Assembly: GCA_011799875.1 (NCBI GenBank)
Contig: CM022301.1
Span: forward strand, 325,828,929 to 325,892,928
DNA from: Thinopyrum elongatum
Lineage: Eukaryota; Streptophyta; Magnoliopsida; Poales; Poaceae
Direction: 5' to 3'
DNA: 64,000 nucleotides
The translations under genes were made by a program, and so were the position numbers. Below the pieces are notes generated by a model. The model was given only the letters and a program-made list of their open reading frames with translations. It was not told where the DNA came from and searched no databases. Shown here piece after piece: positions 44,883-58,369 of this stretch (its first letter is position 1; each line of letters starts with the position of its first letter).

Positions 44883-46172
44883 TTACCTATCATGTATCGT
44901 CGGAAGACAATTAAACACCTTTTCTTTCTGGGCACTTTTGCACATTCTATAGTCAGTCATCTGTACTTGTCTCATAGAGTCATCTAACACGTAAGTATTA
45001 GTGTTTAGTTCTCCATGGAGTGAAAAGTGTGCTAGAAAAGTGTCAATCACTTTTTTTTTGCCATCAGCATTATCCATGAGAATATGTGTATATATAGTTT
45101 CTTAATATTGAAAAAGAAACAAAACTCCTGCTCGTGAGTGCTCTCTCTTCCTCTCTGTTTCACACACAGAAACCTAGACGTCAATCACCACTAACCCTCC
45201 GGTCGTCTCACCCCGACCCTAGCCCCCTTTCCCCGCTCCCATATGCCCCCTCCCCGAGGAGGTGGCGTGGACCCCACCCTCGCCAATGCCACATGTGGTT
45301 CAATTGTACCCCGTCACTGCCGCCACCAGTTGAGGTGGCGGTGGTCCCTTACCAGTAGGAAGGCGAGTCTTCTTTCCAATGAGAATAGTTTTGTTTGGTC
45401 GTTGTCTTTTGGGATGGCTGCAACCAACAGGCATGCAGTTGCGGCGCACCAGATGTGTGGATGACATGGTGTCCCTTGGCTTACGAGCTCTATTGATGTT
45501 TTGCAAGTGCACGTGGCTAGTTTATAAGCACGATTCATGAGAACTATTGTAACCCAGTTTACATGTCAAATCCAAAGAAGCCAAAGGAAGGAAACTATCA
45601 ACCTCGCAACTATGTTGTGACGTACACAACTACGCTTGCACTCAAACCGTAATTCGGAAATAGTCTATTGTATTAGTTCCTAGGTGAACTAGAACATAAA
45701 GTAAATAGTAAGACAAATGGTGAAGTAAACTATGGAGGTGAAACGTTTAATTGACCGGAGGGGGTGAATGGGAGAATTTTATCAAATTCTTCGAAAGAAG
45801 CTATTTCTTCGAAGAATCGGCATGGTAGGTGGTACTGAAGAAATACTTGCAGAATTGAATAGGCTAAGCATGCGACCAACAGTCGTAGAGCAGAGAAATA
45901 GAAGAGCACGCACACACACTCGCTTGCCTCGCCTGGCCGGGCTCAGACACGGGCCGGGGCCGGGTGGCGCGCATGTGACATGTACGTTAATCATTTTTAC
46001 ACATTCAATGCACTTGTCGGTGTTCATCATTTCCTTTGTTTCTTGGCATTTGCTTTCGTTCGTTTCTTTTGTGTGTTGAAAAAACTTCGAAAATCCAAAA
46101 ATATTTCTCGCTTTTTTTCGGTTTTCTTTCTTGTTTAGTTAGTTCGTACTAGTAAAAGAAAACCCAAAGAGA
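44883..46172. other. Gene-free DNA
   Basis: A 64-codon minus ORF (44883-45077) has a nearby ATATATATAT run upstream but no recognisable domain. The stretch 45895-45975 resembles 52810-52890 (CTCGC..GCCTCGCC.GGCCG...ACACGGGC), which lies in a Copia LTR, so part of this region may be old Copia LTR. Confidence 0.35.
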
Positions 46173-47873
46173 TGAACAGAACATGAAAATCAAAAAAATT
46201 CCTACGAATACCCAGGATCTAATCGAGGAGATGCATAGCTACGAAAGGGGAGTGTGTCTACATACCCTTGTAGACCGAAAGCGGAAGCGTATATAACGCG
46301 GTTGATGTAGTCGTACTCTTCGCGATCCAATCAGATCCAACCGATCTAGCGCCAAACGGGCGACACCTCCGAGTTAAGCACACGTGCGGCTCGGTAACGT
46401 CTCCTCCTCCTTGATCCAACAAGCGTAGGGGGAGAAGTAGATGGGATCAAAACCAGCACAACGGTGTGGTGGTGGTGGACCAATGGCAGCGCTTCGCTAA
46501 GCAAAACCGGGACGAGGAGGTGGAGGCAGAGGAAGGGGTTGTGGCCAGGTGAAGGGATGAGCAGCCCTCCTTGCGCCTCCACTATATATAGGGTTGTGGG
46601 GAGGGCTGTTCAGCCCTAGCCCCTCCTTCAAGGAGGTGGGCGCGGCGGCCCTCAAGGAAATTGTCCCTCCTCCCCACTAGGGTTTCCCCTTCCCTTGGCG
46701 CATGGGCCTTGTGGGATTGGTTCCCTTGGCCCAATAAGGCCAGGCTGCACCCCCTAATGCCCATGCACGCCCTAGGGGCTGGTGTAACACTTACGTGGAC
46801 TTCCGGACCCCTCTAGAACCCTCTGGAACCTTCCGGTGACTTCCCGGTACAATACCGAAAAAACTGAACTCTTTCTCGGAACCCCTACAACAATTTTCCA
46901 TATATAAATCTTTACCTATGGACCATTCTGGAGCTCCTCATGTCCGAGATCTCATCCGGGACTCCGAACAACATTCGGTCACCAATATAAATATCCCAAT
47001 TCTACTCTGGCATCATTGAACGTTAAGCGTGTGACCCTGCAGGTTCGGGAATCATGTAGACATGACCGAGACACCTCTCCGGTCAATAACCAATAGCGGG
47101 ACCTGGATGCCCATATTGGTTCCTACGTATTCCATGAAGATCTGCATCGGTTGTACCACGATGTCGAGGATTCAGTTAATCTCGTATGCAATTCCCTTTG
47201 TCTGGCGATATGTTATTTGCCTAAGATTCGATCATCGGTATCTCTATACCTAGTTCAATCTCGTTACCGGCAAGTCTCTTTACTCGTTCCGCAATACAAG
47301 ATCCCGTGACTAAACTCATTAGTCACATGAAGCTTCTTATGATGTTCATTTGCCGAGAGGGCCTATAGATATCTCTCTGTCACACGGAGTGACAAATCCC
47401 AGTCTCGATCCATGCAACTCAACAGACACCTTCGGAGATACCTGTAGAGCGCCTTTATGATCACCCAGTTACGAAAGTGACGTTTGATAGCACACAAGGT
47501 ATTCCTCCGGTATCTGGGAGTGACACGATCTCATGGTCTAAGGAACTGATACTTGACATGAAGAAAGTTGTAGCAAAGAATTAAACGATCTAATGCTAAC
47601 CTTATGGTTGGGTCTGTCCATCACATCATTCACCCAATGATATGATCCCGTTATCAAATGACAACTCATGTCTATGGTTAGGAAACCTTAACCATCTTTG
47701 ATCAACGAGCTAGTCCAGTAGAGACTTACTAGGGACGCAGTGTAGTTTATGTATTCACACATGTATTTAAGTTTCCGGTAAATACAATTCTAGCATGAAT
47801 AATAAACATTTATCGTGAACGGGAAATATTATAATAACTACTTTAATATTGCCTCTAGGGCATATTTCCAATA
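46173..47873 (-). mobile_element. Angela/BARE-like Copia LTR, probably solo
   Basis: About 1700 bp. On the minus strand it starts TATTGGAAATATGCCCTAGA (canonical TGTTGG with one change) and ends GTTCTGTTCA. The interior carries blocks shared with 54022-55248, inverted: CTCTTTACTCGTTCCG, CGAGATTGAACTAGG and GGTCAATAACCAATAGCGGG. No PBS or PPT of the same element adjoins, and no clear target duplication was seen. Confidence 0.75.
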
Positions 47874-49720
47874 GGGAGTTCTTCGGTGTAAATAGTTTCT
47901 CTTGCTTTTGGTTTTTCTTCCTTTTTATGGTTTCTTCAGAAAAACTAAAAGCTCCAAAAAGATTTTAGTTAGTTTCTCTTAATTTCTTTCCTTTTCTTTG
48001 AGTCATCGAAAGGAGAAGACTTCGTAAGAATTGTCGAGTGGCTCATATATATTTTATTGTTGATCTAACAGAAGGGTCAATATTTCCTTGTCTTCTCCTT
48101 TGAATAAAGTGTTTGCAGATTTCATCTTAGTCCACGACACCCTTGCACCATTATTATTTTCACATTGTTCGGTCGTGCAAATGAAAGGCAACAATGACGA
48201 TGATTTGCTGAAGCGACTGTGGCAAAGAAAAGCTGGTATGAACTCTTCTAATTTTTGTTCTTGTAAATATGTTTAACTCAGTAGCTCTGATTCAACATAT
48301 TATGAGTAAACATGTTTGTGATGTCAATTAGATATTATAAATGCTCATGCCATGCTTAAGTAGCTAGGAGTGGATAATGATTTATCTTGAGTGTCAACAT
48401 GTATTAAAATGATTGTGATGTAGTATGTTATGATGGTATCCTCTCTGAAGAATTCAAGTGGCTTGACTTGGCACATGTTCACACATGTAGTTGATTCAAA
48501 ACCAATGCATCCTTCATGATATTTATATTCAGGGTGTTTATATCCTACTTATGCTCGTGTCAATGTTAATTACTCGCACTGCATGATTATGACCGTTATC
48601 ACTCTCTAGTTGGTCGCTTCTCAATTTATTTGCCTTCGCCTATACTAAGCGGAAATACTGCTTGTGCATCTAAATTCACGAAACCCAAAGTTTTGCCAAA
48701 AGAGTCCACCATATCTACCTATATATGGTATTACGCTACTGTTCCAAGTAAATTTGCATGTGTCAACTCTAATCATTCAAATAAACTTCTGTTTTCTGTG
48801 CCCGTACCGCCCATGGAGCAACGAGGCGGTCAATATCTTCCATGCTAAGTGGGTTATTCTCACGATAGAGTTTATTCACTTGTATTGCACGAGAGAGGCT
48901 GGTATTTGGGATGCCCAGTCCCCTTAAACAAAAACAAAAAATATATAATAAAATGAACCCCCCTGGACTGGACAGTTGATTGTTGGAGGGCACCCGAGGA
49001 TTCGGCTAGCCTTGGATTGTGTTTGTATGGTTGGGGGCGGCTAAAATAATTCCTTTCTGAATGGGAGATGTTTAGCATGGAAGATGTTGAAATCCTCCGT
49101 CGTGACATTGACAGGAAAAGCACACCGGTCCAAATGTATTCATCTCTATTTTAGCTCTGAGCTCTGGTACCTCTGCAAATCTCTGCTTCTCTCTGCGAAG
49201 GTCCTTTCTATTTAATTTCATGTTATTTACTTTTATTGTTGATTCATCACCTTCTCATTCAAGCATAAACTTTGAGGGCACAAATGTCATTCTTAGTTTA
49301 ACATGCATTCAGTCTAGTTAATGTTGGATGTGAGCATGATTGGATCTCTTCTACCCTGAATTACAATGTTTAGTCGCTACTTGAACTTCAGAGGTGCTCT
49401 GCATTTATGTTTTATGGTCTCAGAAAAGGCTAGCGAGATACCATGTTATCATATAATATCATGATTGTTTTGACAAAGTGTTGGCATTTGAGATATATTG
49501 TTATTGCTTGCTAGTTGATTATGACATTGATATGAGTTAATGTGAGTTCTAACTCTTATCATTCACATGGCTAGTTCATGATCTTTGCTGAAAATTTGGT
49601 GGCAAGTTAAGCTTGTATATGGCAACAAAAACAAAAGAGTTTGTAAAAGTTTTTCTTTGTCATTTTCAGTTTATCAACTGAATTGTTTGAGGACAAATAA
49701 TGAGTTAAGCTTGGCGGAGT
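47874..49720 (+). mobile_element. Gypsy internal 3' region, non-coding
   Basis: No intact ORF. The last bases are a polypurine tract, TTAAGCTTGGCGGAGT, directly before an LTR starting TGATACGTCTCC, so this is the 3' internal end of a plus-strand Gypsy element. Blocks such as CAAAAGAGTCCACCATATCT and AGGGCACCCGAGGATTCGG are typical of non-coding Triticeae retrotransposon DNA (by memory). The 5' part of the element is missing. Confidence 0.5.
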
Positions 49721-50854
49721 TGATACGTCTCCAAAATATCTTCTTTTCCAAACACTTTTGCTCTTGTTTTGGAGTCTAATTTCCATGATTTGAATGAAAC
49801 TATCCTGGGTTCACGATGTTATTAGCATAACTATCATGGTGTTGTTTTTGTGTGGAAATGAAAGTTCTCGGAATTGGATAAAACTTGGCGGAGATTTTTG
49901 ATTGAATAAACAAAAATATTGGTGCAAATATCCACTGGATAGGGGCCACTGCTGCTCACAAGGCAGCAGGGTACGCCTACCCCTCGGTGCACCTTGGTGT
50001 CTTGTGGGGCCCATGTGGCTCCTTCTGACCTAATTCCACCTCCATAAGTACCGGCTTCCTGAGAAAAATAATAAAAGAAGTTTCATCGTGTTTTATGATA
50101 CGGAGACGCCGCCACCTCCTGTTCTTCATCGAGAGGGCTGATCTAGAGTCCGTTCGGGGCTTCAGAGAGGGGGATTCGTCGCCATCGTCATCATCAACAA
50201 TTCCATGATGCTCACCACTGGAAGTGAGTAATTCCTTCGTAGGCTTGTTACACGGTGATGGAGATGGATGAGATTTGTAATGTAATTGAGTCAATTTGTT
50301 ATGGCTTTGTCCCTAGTATTCACTATATTCACCTATTATATTTTCATGAATATATGTGAGTTCTTGATCCTATCTGCTAGTTATATGCACTTGTAATTGT
50401 TCTGAACCATAGACCCCAAGGTGACAATAATTGGGATACTCTCAGGGGATGACGGTAATTCGAGGAGTTCATGTATTCACCATGTGTTAATGCTTTGACC
50501 TGGTTCTCTATTAACAGAAGACCTTAATTACCCTTAGATTTCCTTATGGACTCCGATGTCACGGGGGGGGGGGGTGTGGGGGGTAGGACAAAAGATGTCA
50601 TGCAAGTTCTTATTATAACAATGTATGACTATATACGAAATACATACCTACATTAAATTGATGAATTGGAGCTATTGTGTATCGCCCTAGGTTGTGATTG
50701 TTACATGATGAATGTCATCCATACAAATATCCATCGCTGATCCAATGCCTATGTTTTGCTCATATTGTCTTTGCTAAGTTACTACTATTGCTGCTAGTGT
50801 TCCAACTACTACAAAATTGTTATTGTCACTTTTACTGTTACCATTGCTACTGTG

Positions 50855-51848
50855 ATGCGGAGCATCCTATGGTCATCCCCATGGATCTACCGACGCCTTG
50901 CCAAGTGCCAAGTGGACCGATGACACGAGCACGTGCTAGAGCTCTCGAGACCGAGGTGACATCTCTCCTTAGTGATATCCCATATGACCCACTTGAGACA
51001 TGGCTACTACCTAAGTCCGGAATGTTATGCATGATCAGGTACCAAGAGGACCCTTTCGGAGATGCACGTGAAGACGGACAAGTCCCCAAGTACAGGATCA
51101 AGAGGAACGACGAAAGGGATCAAAGACAGCTCCTAGGACCTGGACATCCGGCTCCAACCCCTGACATTCGGCCCCTGGAACGTGCAGCCCAGCCGAAGGC
51201 CAGCAGCCTCAAGCTATAGGGCCCAGACATCCGGCCCGAGCCGCCCGGAAATCCGACCCAGCCCCCGGAAATCCGGTACTCCATCACATAACCTCACCGA
51301 AGCCAGCCTCCCAGGCCCCGGATATCCGCCCCCCATAGCCTGGACATCCGGCACCCCTTCGAAGGCCCGAACATCCGTCCCGACGCCCGGACATCCGGGC
51401 CCTGTCTACGCACAGTGAAAGGGCCGAAGCCCATGTATCCCTTCGCCCCCCTAGACCATATATACTCTTCCTCCACCATTTTAGGGTGGCATTGGTTTAG
51501 CTCATATGAGAGATAGAGCTTTGCTCATCCACTTGATACCTACTCCATTGGAGGCCAAGTCCTCCATCTAGGAGAAGATCCCCCAAGTGGATTCAAGCCC
51601 TCCTCACGGAGAAGATCCCCTAGCGGATTCAAGACCTCCTCCTAGGAGATGAACTAGTGACCTTTGTATCCCCCTTTGTTGGATTTGAATCATGTATCTC
51701 TCTTTGTGTTCATGGATCTAGCACATGTGTGATCATTTCTTATTGATTTGAGTGTTTCCTCTCGTTTCCCCTCGTGTTTTCCCTCGTGTGTTCATCGGGA
51801 ATCCCCCTCCAAATCATGAAAGATCGGCCCGTAGGGTTCCACCCTACA
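50855..51848 (+). mobile_element. Nested retrotransposon 3' piece: pol C-terminus plus LTR
   Basis: Starts inside an ORF (50868-51115) whose product has GPMTRARARALETEVTSLLS then LLPKSGMLCMIRYQ, the usual C-terminal tail of a grass Gypsy Pol protein. It is followed by LTR-like DNA with TATATACTCTT near 51460 and ending GGGTTCCACCCTACA. The 5' part of this element is absent, so the insertion is truncated. Target duplication not resolved. Confidence 0.55.
51140..51400 (+). repeat. Dispersed CCGGACATCCGG motif series
   Basis: Eight imperfect copies of GGACATCCGG (variants GAAATCCG, GATATCCG, GAACATCCG) spaced 20-45 bp apart within the nested LTR. Several are palindromic. Confidence 0.8.
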
Positions 51849-52056
51849 AAATACTATTATCGCTATTATCAAAACTATCGTACTACTGTGGTACTGATAA
51901 TTTCTACAGAGAATAACATCTCAGATGTGGATGAATTGACAACTCAACTGCTAAGGCTTATAAATACTCTTCAGCTCCCCTTGTGTCAAATCAATAAATT
52001 TCGGTGAAATGCTATCATCGAAGACTGTTACGATCCCTTATACTTGTGGGTCATCA

Positions 52057-53511
52057 ATGGGTATGAGATCCATAGATGGTACACCATAGTAGTAACCCAA
52101 CATTTGTGACCGGAGATGTCGTGATTTAGGACCTAGGAATAACAAGCTACGGTTAGCAGACCAGAGTAACATGTAACCAACTCTATATGAAGATGCAAAA
52201 CTCAGAGTTGTAATGCTCAAAGCTGTAAGGCAGGTTGGCAACATGCCTTAATGCGGTTCTATCAGCTAGGATTATTAAAGATGTTGTCCTACAGAGTAGT
52301 CTTGAAAGAACGCACCTATATGAGCCCTCACTGTAAGCATCGCAGTCTATGAGACTTGTATGATTTCTAGTAAGCTCACGAAGAGACCAGGGAGTACGAC
52401 GTATATGCTCCAAACTGCGGGGTAGCCTACTGGCAGCCAGGTACTAGTTAAGACTTTGAGTGAAATTTGTTTGCACAAAACTAGCAATTCAATGCATAGT
52501 CCATTGTCAAGTTGTGAATGGATGTATCTTAAAACTCTAGGCAGAAGTTCAACTTAACAGTATCTGCTGAAACACTAGTATATTAAACAAGTAGCGAGAA
52601 AACACAAATCTCTAAATGGTATTTGAGACCTGGTGGGGGATTGTTAGAAATAACGGGCATAGCCCAGCTACAGTTTATGAAATCTCAAAGAGGCCCATGC
52701 AAAAATGGCAAGTGGTGGTGCTAAAGTTTAGTTACCGCTAGTGGAGAAAGTGTTTGACCTCTTTATATAGTGGGTTTTCTCCATCATACTAAGTGATGTG
52801 TTGAGAAGAGAAATAAAAGACCACAGACGAGTGCTCGCTCACCTCACCCGGCCGAACACGGGCTCAGGGTGGGGCTGCACGTGAATGGTCCGTCGAAATC
52901 CGGTCCGTTGTCGTGCAGAGGCACAACTTCCTTTTGTCATTTTGTTTTTATATTTCTTGGTAGACAAGTTGTCGGCATGTGGAGAGCAGGTCTACATAAT
53001 CGTTCATCCTTGCGATCCTCCACCAGAAGAGAACGAATTAGTTTTTTGGGAAGTGCTCTGCGCGACCGCTCAAGTTCGTCATCATGGGTCGTCTTCCGTC
53101 CAAGTTGAGCGGCACTACTCATCGTCGTCTCCAGTGCCATCAGCAACAGATCATCGCCAACATCGTCATCAACAACATCGCCCCTATTGTTCAAAAAAAA
53201 AAATTGTTCAAAAAAACAACATCGCTCCTGCAGCACCTAACGAACAGTACATTCATCGTGATCTGTCCAGGTCTCTATTTGTAATTGTTGTTATATATGC
53301 GATGTTGATGTGCATGTTTTCCTGTTCATCTAGTATGCTAGATTGTTGCATGTTATTTTCTGTTCTAGTCATGAATAATTTACTGAAACTAATCATGAAT
53401 TTTCCTAATATTCAAACAGAAGTCTTATTTATTACTAGCTTATTCTGTAAATTTGTTTATAAAGAAGGAAAAAAAGCAATATTCACCATGGTGTAATAAT
53501 TTGTTCATACA
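52057..53511 (+). mobile_element. Copia 3' end and 3' LTR
   Basis: 52057-52641 is non-coding internal sequence ending in the polypurine tract GGTGGGGGAT. The LTR starts TGTTAGAAATAACGGGCATA at 52642. It includes TTTATATAGTGG (TATA) near 52763 and a CACCAGAAGAGAACGAA region, and ends near 53511 (end uncertain). ORFs across it (up to 203 codons) cross the LTR leader and are not supported as genes. Confidence 0.6.
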
Positions 53512-53599
53512 GAGCAAAAAATATGTAGCACTGTCTTAGTGGACTAAGAAAATCTTAGTTTTCAATTGACTTTGCAGTTTTTTTCATGTATATAGATCT

Positions 53600-54021
53600 T
53601 TTTTCGACAAAGAGTGAATTTTATTGGCTCAAAATGAAGCATCAAGAGGATACAAACACAATGAGCACACACCCGACCTCTGCATAGCTAAGGTGCACAC
53701 AGTCAATAGGAACACACACACAAAAACACAACAGCCAATAGAAAGTCATACAAGACCAAAGTTATCCGTAGGTGAAAAAAAGCCAAAGCGATCAGATCCG
53801 CGATCGACAAACTACAACAATAACTATATCCGCACCAACAGTTCTATGACATCACATGGACAGTGAGGTTCTTCAACAACAACGCCATCAGGACACGAGC
53901 GCCGCTCAAACGCCGCCGTCGCCGGATCCAACCACACAAGGCCAGAATCTAGATTTTCACCCTGAAGAACCAGTTCAAGCACATCCGAGCAATGCCTTCA
54001 ACAAGGTAACGATGTAAAAAC
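53600..54021 (-). mobile_element. LINE 3' end fragment
   Basis: On the minus strand it reads toward AGCCAATAAAATTCACTCTT then TGTCGAAAAAAG, an A-rich tail at 53599-53605. This is the familiar 3' end of a Triticeae LINE (TTCATTTTGAGCCAATAAAA). 5'-truncated, as is usual for LINEs. No reverse transcriptase in the window. Confidence 0.6.
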
Positions 54022-55248
54022 TGTTGGAAATATGCCCTAGAGACAATAATAAAGTGGTTATTATTATATTTTCTTAATCATGATAAAGGTTTATTATTCA
54101 TGCTATAATTGTATTGACCGAAAACTTAAATACATGTGTGGATACATAAACAAATACCGTGTCCCTAGTAAGCCTCTACTAGACTAGCTCGTTGATCAAA
54201 AGATGGTTAAGGTTTCCTAACCATAGACATGTGTTGTCGCTTGATAACGAGATCACATCATTAGAAGAATGATGTGATGGACAAGACCCATCCGTTAGCT
54301 TAGCATGTGATCGTTCAGTTTATTGCTATTGCTTTCTTAATGTAAAATACATATTCCTTCGACCATGAGATCATGCAACTCCTGGATACCGGAGGAATAC
54401 CTTGTGTGTTATCAAACGTCACAACATAACTGGGTGATCATAAAGATGCTCTACAGGTATCTCCGAAGGTGTCTGTTGAGTTGGCGTGAATCGAGATTGG
54501 GATTTGTCACTCCGTATGACGGAGAGGTATCTCTGGGCCCTCTCGGTAATACACATCACAAGAAGCTTGCAAGCAAAGTGACTAAGGAGTTAGTTGCAAG
54601 ATGATGTATTACAGAACGAGTAAAGAGACTTGCCGGTAACGAGATTGAACTAGGTATGGAGATACTGACGATCGAATCTCGGGCAAGTAACATGCCGACA
54701 TACAAAGGGAATTATGTATGTTGTCATAAAGGTTCGACCGATAAAGATCTTAATAGAATATGTAGGAACCAATATGGGCATCCAGGTCCCGCTATTGGTT
54801 ATTGACCGGAGAAGCGTCTCGGTCATGTCTACATCATTCTCGAACCCGTAGGGTCCGCACGCTTAGCATTCGTTGACGATATAGTATTATATGAGTTATG
54901 TGAGTTGGTGACCGAATGTTGTTCGGAGTCCTGGATAAGATCACAGACATGACGAGGAGCTCTGAAATGGTCCGGAGGTAAATATTGATATATAGGACGA
55001 TGCTATTCGGTCACCGGAAAGGTTTCGGAAAGTACCGGGTATTCATCGTATCACCGGAAGGGGTTCCGGGAGGCCCCGGGAGGTTATTGGGCCATATGGG
55101 CCAAACGAGGGGAGCACACCAGCCCACAAGGGGCTGGTGCGCCCCACCTCTAGGCCGCCGGCCCTAAGAAAGGAAAGGGGGAGGGATAGCCTCTCCTGCC
55201 TTCCCCTCCACATGAGAGAAAGGAAGGGGGGGGGGGGCGCCACCCCTC
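54022..55248 (+). mobile_element. Angela/BARE-like Copia LTR, first part
   Basis: Starts TGTTGGAAATATGCCCTAGA. Carries the usual blocks: ACTCCTGGATACCGGAGGAA, CACTCCGTATGACGGAGAGG, GACTTGCCGGTAACGAGATT, GGTTATTGACCGGAGAAGCG. Interrupted at 55248 by the Gypsy element (TSD CCCTC). It resumes at 62530. Confidence 0.85.
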
Positions 55249-56914
55249 TGATGTCTACTACACAACTTGTTCTTGTAGACTCGTGTTGGGCCTCCAAGCG
55301 CAGAGTTTTGTAGGACAGTAGCAAATTTCCCTCAAGTGGATGACCTAAGGTTTATCAATCCGTGGGAGGCGTAGGATGAAGATGGTCTCTCTAAAACAAC
55401 CCTGCAACCAAATAATAAAAAGTCTCTTGTGTCCCCAACACACCAAATATAATGGTAGTTTGTATAGGTGCACTAGTTCGGCGAAGAGATGGTGATACAA
55501 GCGTAGTAATGCTAGTAGATATTGATTCTTGTAATAGGAACAATAAAAAACAGCAAGGTAGCAATTGATAAAACAGAGCAGAAACGGTATTGCAATGCTT
55601 GAAAATGAGGCCTAGGGTCCGTACTTTCGCTAGTGCAATCTCTCAACAATGCTAATATAATTGAATCATATAACCATCCCTCAACGTGCGATGAAGAATC
55701 ACTCCAAAGTTCCTATCTAGCGGAGAACATAAGAAGAAATTGTTTGTAGGGTACGAAACCACCTCAAAGCTATTCTTTCCGATCAATCTATCCTAGAGTT
55801 CATACTAAAATAACACCAAGCTATTCTTTCTGATCGATCTAACCAAGAGTTCGTACTAAAATAACACCATATGATACACATCAACCAACTCTAATGTCAC
55901 ATAGATACTCCAATGTCACCGCGAGTATCCGTGAGTTGATTATGCGATATGCATCAAACAATTTCAGATTCATAATACTCAATCCAACACAAAGAACCTC
56001 AAAGAGTGCCCCAAGATTTCTACCGAAGAAACAAAGACGAGAACGTGCATCAACCCCTATGCATAGATTACCCCAATGTCACCTCGGGAATCCACGAGTT
56101 GAGTGCCAAAACACATATCAAGTGAATCAATATGATACCCCATTGTCACCACAGGTATTCATAGCAAGACATAAGTCAAGTGCTCTCAAATCCATAAAAG
56201 TATTCAATCCGATAAAAAACAAAATCTCAAAGGGAAAACTCAATTCATCACAATAAGATAGAGAGGGGAAAACACCATATGATTCAACTATATTAACAAA
56301 GCTCGCGATACATCAAGAACGTGCCAACTCAAGAACACGAGAGAGAGAGATTAAACAGATAGCTACTGGTACAAACCCTCAGCTCTGAGGGTGGACTACT
56401 CCCTCCTCATCATGGTGGCCGCCGGGATGATGAAGATGGCCACTTCTGATGATTTCCCCCACCGGTAGGATGCCGAAACGGGGTCTAGATCGGTTTTTCG
56501 TGGCTACAGAGGCTTGCGGCGGCGGAACTTCTGATCTAGGGTTATTTCTGATGGTTTCTCTATTTATAGGATTTTTCAGCATTGGAATCACGCGAAGATG
56601 GGCCTCGAGGTGGGCACAACCCACCTGGGCGCGCCTGGGCCTCCTGGCACGCGCATGTGTCTTGTGAGCATCTCCTTCACCTTCTGGTCCTCCCACGAAG
56701 CTTCTAGTGCTTCTTTGGTTCCAAAAAAATCATCAAAAAATTTCGTTGCATTTGGAGAACTTTTATTTCTGCATAAAAAACAACACCACGGTAGTTCTGC
56801 TGAAAACAGCGTCAGTCCAGGTTAGTTCCATGCAAATCATACCAAAACCATATAAAATTGTTGTAAACATGGCATGAATACTTCATAAATTATAGATACG
56901 TTGGAGACGTATCA
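55249..56914 (-). repeat. 3' LTR of the non-autonomous Gypsy element
   Basis: 1666 bp, TG...CA. TATA box TATAAATA on the minus strand at 56561-56568. Longer than its partner by 83 bp. Confidence 0.92.
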
Positions 56915-56928
56915 GCATCCCCAAGCTT
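56915..56928 (-). promoter_or_regulatory. Polypurine tract of the non-autonomous Gypsy element
   Basis: Minus strand AAGCTTGGGGATGC, immediately before TGATACGTCTCC of the 3' LTR. The same 14-mer occurs at three internal sites. Confidence 0.8.
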
Positions 56929-58369
56929 AATTCCTACTCGTCCTCGAGTAGGTAAATGATAAAAGAAATAATTTATGAAGTGTGAATGCTAGCAAAGTGC
57001 ATAAGTTTGATCAATGATAATTTCAATCACTTTTCCTAGCATCATAACAACAATTCTTTCTCATAAAACTTCTCATGTTAAAGTAGCAACCAATTCACAT
57101 GTTAAGGTTCAAACAATAAATTATCTTGAAACTCAACAACCTATATTCTTAGTCACCAAACAATTGCAATTCAACTTATTCAACAGAGTCTAAGTAAGAG
57201 CTCCACATACTCAATCATCATATAGTCTTCTATGATTGCTAGTACTCAAAGCATATTCTTAGAACAAATGGCATCCATCGAACACAGAGAAAGATAGGGG
57301 CTTAATGTTTCGCCTCCCAACTCATTTATCATAAAGATAATTGTCAACTATAATAAATCATGATCGAATATATTTGATTGGTCATATGTGCCTAGATCTT
57401 TCCCCACCACATGATGCTTGCCAACTAGAGGATAATTGAGGTTGAAATGAGAATGCATTCTATTGACTCTTGCATAAAAGTAAATACTGAAAAGTAAAAG
57501 ATAGACCCTTCGCAGAGAGAAGCAGAGGTTGTCATGCGCTTTTTATTTTTGGATGCCCAAGCTCTTAATGCAAAGGAACGTCACGTTATATTGCCCCTTA
57601 TGATAACAACTTTTATTATGCAGTTCGGCGCTTTTATTACTTTGCCATCACAAGTTCGTACAACGCTCAATATTCCCTTACAATAAAAGATCAAACATAT
57701 TTAGGAGCATTTTTTATTGCTTTATGCACCGATGACAACTTACTTGAAGGATCTTATTCAATCCATAGGTAGGTATGGTGGACACTCATGGCAAGAAACT
57801 GGGTTTAAGGGTTTTTGGATGCACAAGTAGTATCTCTACTTAGTACGAATTTTTGGCTAGCAAAAGATCCTAAGCAAACACCACATGTTGGGGGATCCAT
57901 AACAATATAACTTCTATGCAAATATACACAACCATAACTCATTACGTTGTCTTCCTTGTCCAACTTCAACTAATTTTCTCAAGTTTGAAAATGGGTATTC
58001 ACAATCATAGAAGATTTCCAAGATAATATATTTGCACGTGAAAGTTATCTTCCTTATACTATTCATGAATTGCTTGTATGACCAATATTGTGATTGTCAA
58101 GCTTCAAAAGATTTCACTTTATACACCCAATGTGAAGCTACTACTAGGCATGATATGAACATATAATTTCAACTTCGTGGTATTCAATTCATTCAACAAT
58201 TTACTCATAGGATATAAGTGAAGCACAAGAGTAAATGACAACCTACTCCAAAAAGATATAAGTGAAGTTCAAGCGAGTAGTTAAGTAAATAGGTAGCTAT
58301 TTGAAGACTCTTTCTTATTAAAAACTTTCAGATCTAAGTATTTTATTAAAACAACAAGCAAAATAAAAT
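56929..58369 (-). other. 3' internal non-coding region of the Gypsy element
   Basis: AT-rich, no ORF above 60 codons worth calling. Nothing recognised other than the polypurine tract at its left end. Confidence 0.5.

Larger units (their letters stand above)
49721..52056 (+). mobile_element. Gypsy 3' LTR, plus strand, with nested insertion
   Basis: Begins TGATACGTCTCCAAAATATC and ends ATACTTGTGGGTCATCA. The middle is broken between about 50855 and 51848 by foreign sequence; the LTR resumes with the GACAACTCAACTGCTAAGGC block. Without the insert the LTR is about 1.34 kb. A poly-G run of ten lies at about 50565. Confidence 0.7.

Noticed and set aside
44883..45077. 64-codon minus ORF as a small gene
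   Set aside because: No homology, no supporting structure beyond an upstream AT run.
46173..47873. Target duplication for the minus-strand Copia LTR
   Set aside because: Flanks AGAGA and GGGAG do not match, so no duplication is claimed.
52885..53496. 203-codon forward ORF
   Set aside because: Crosses a Copia LTR; its C-terminal half is low-complexity and hydrophobic by chance.
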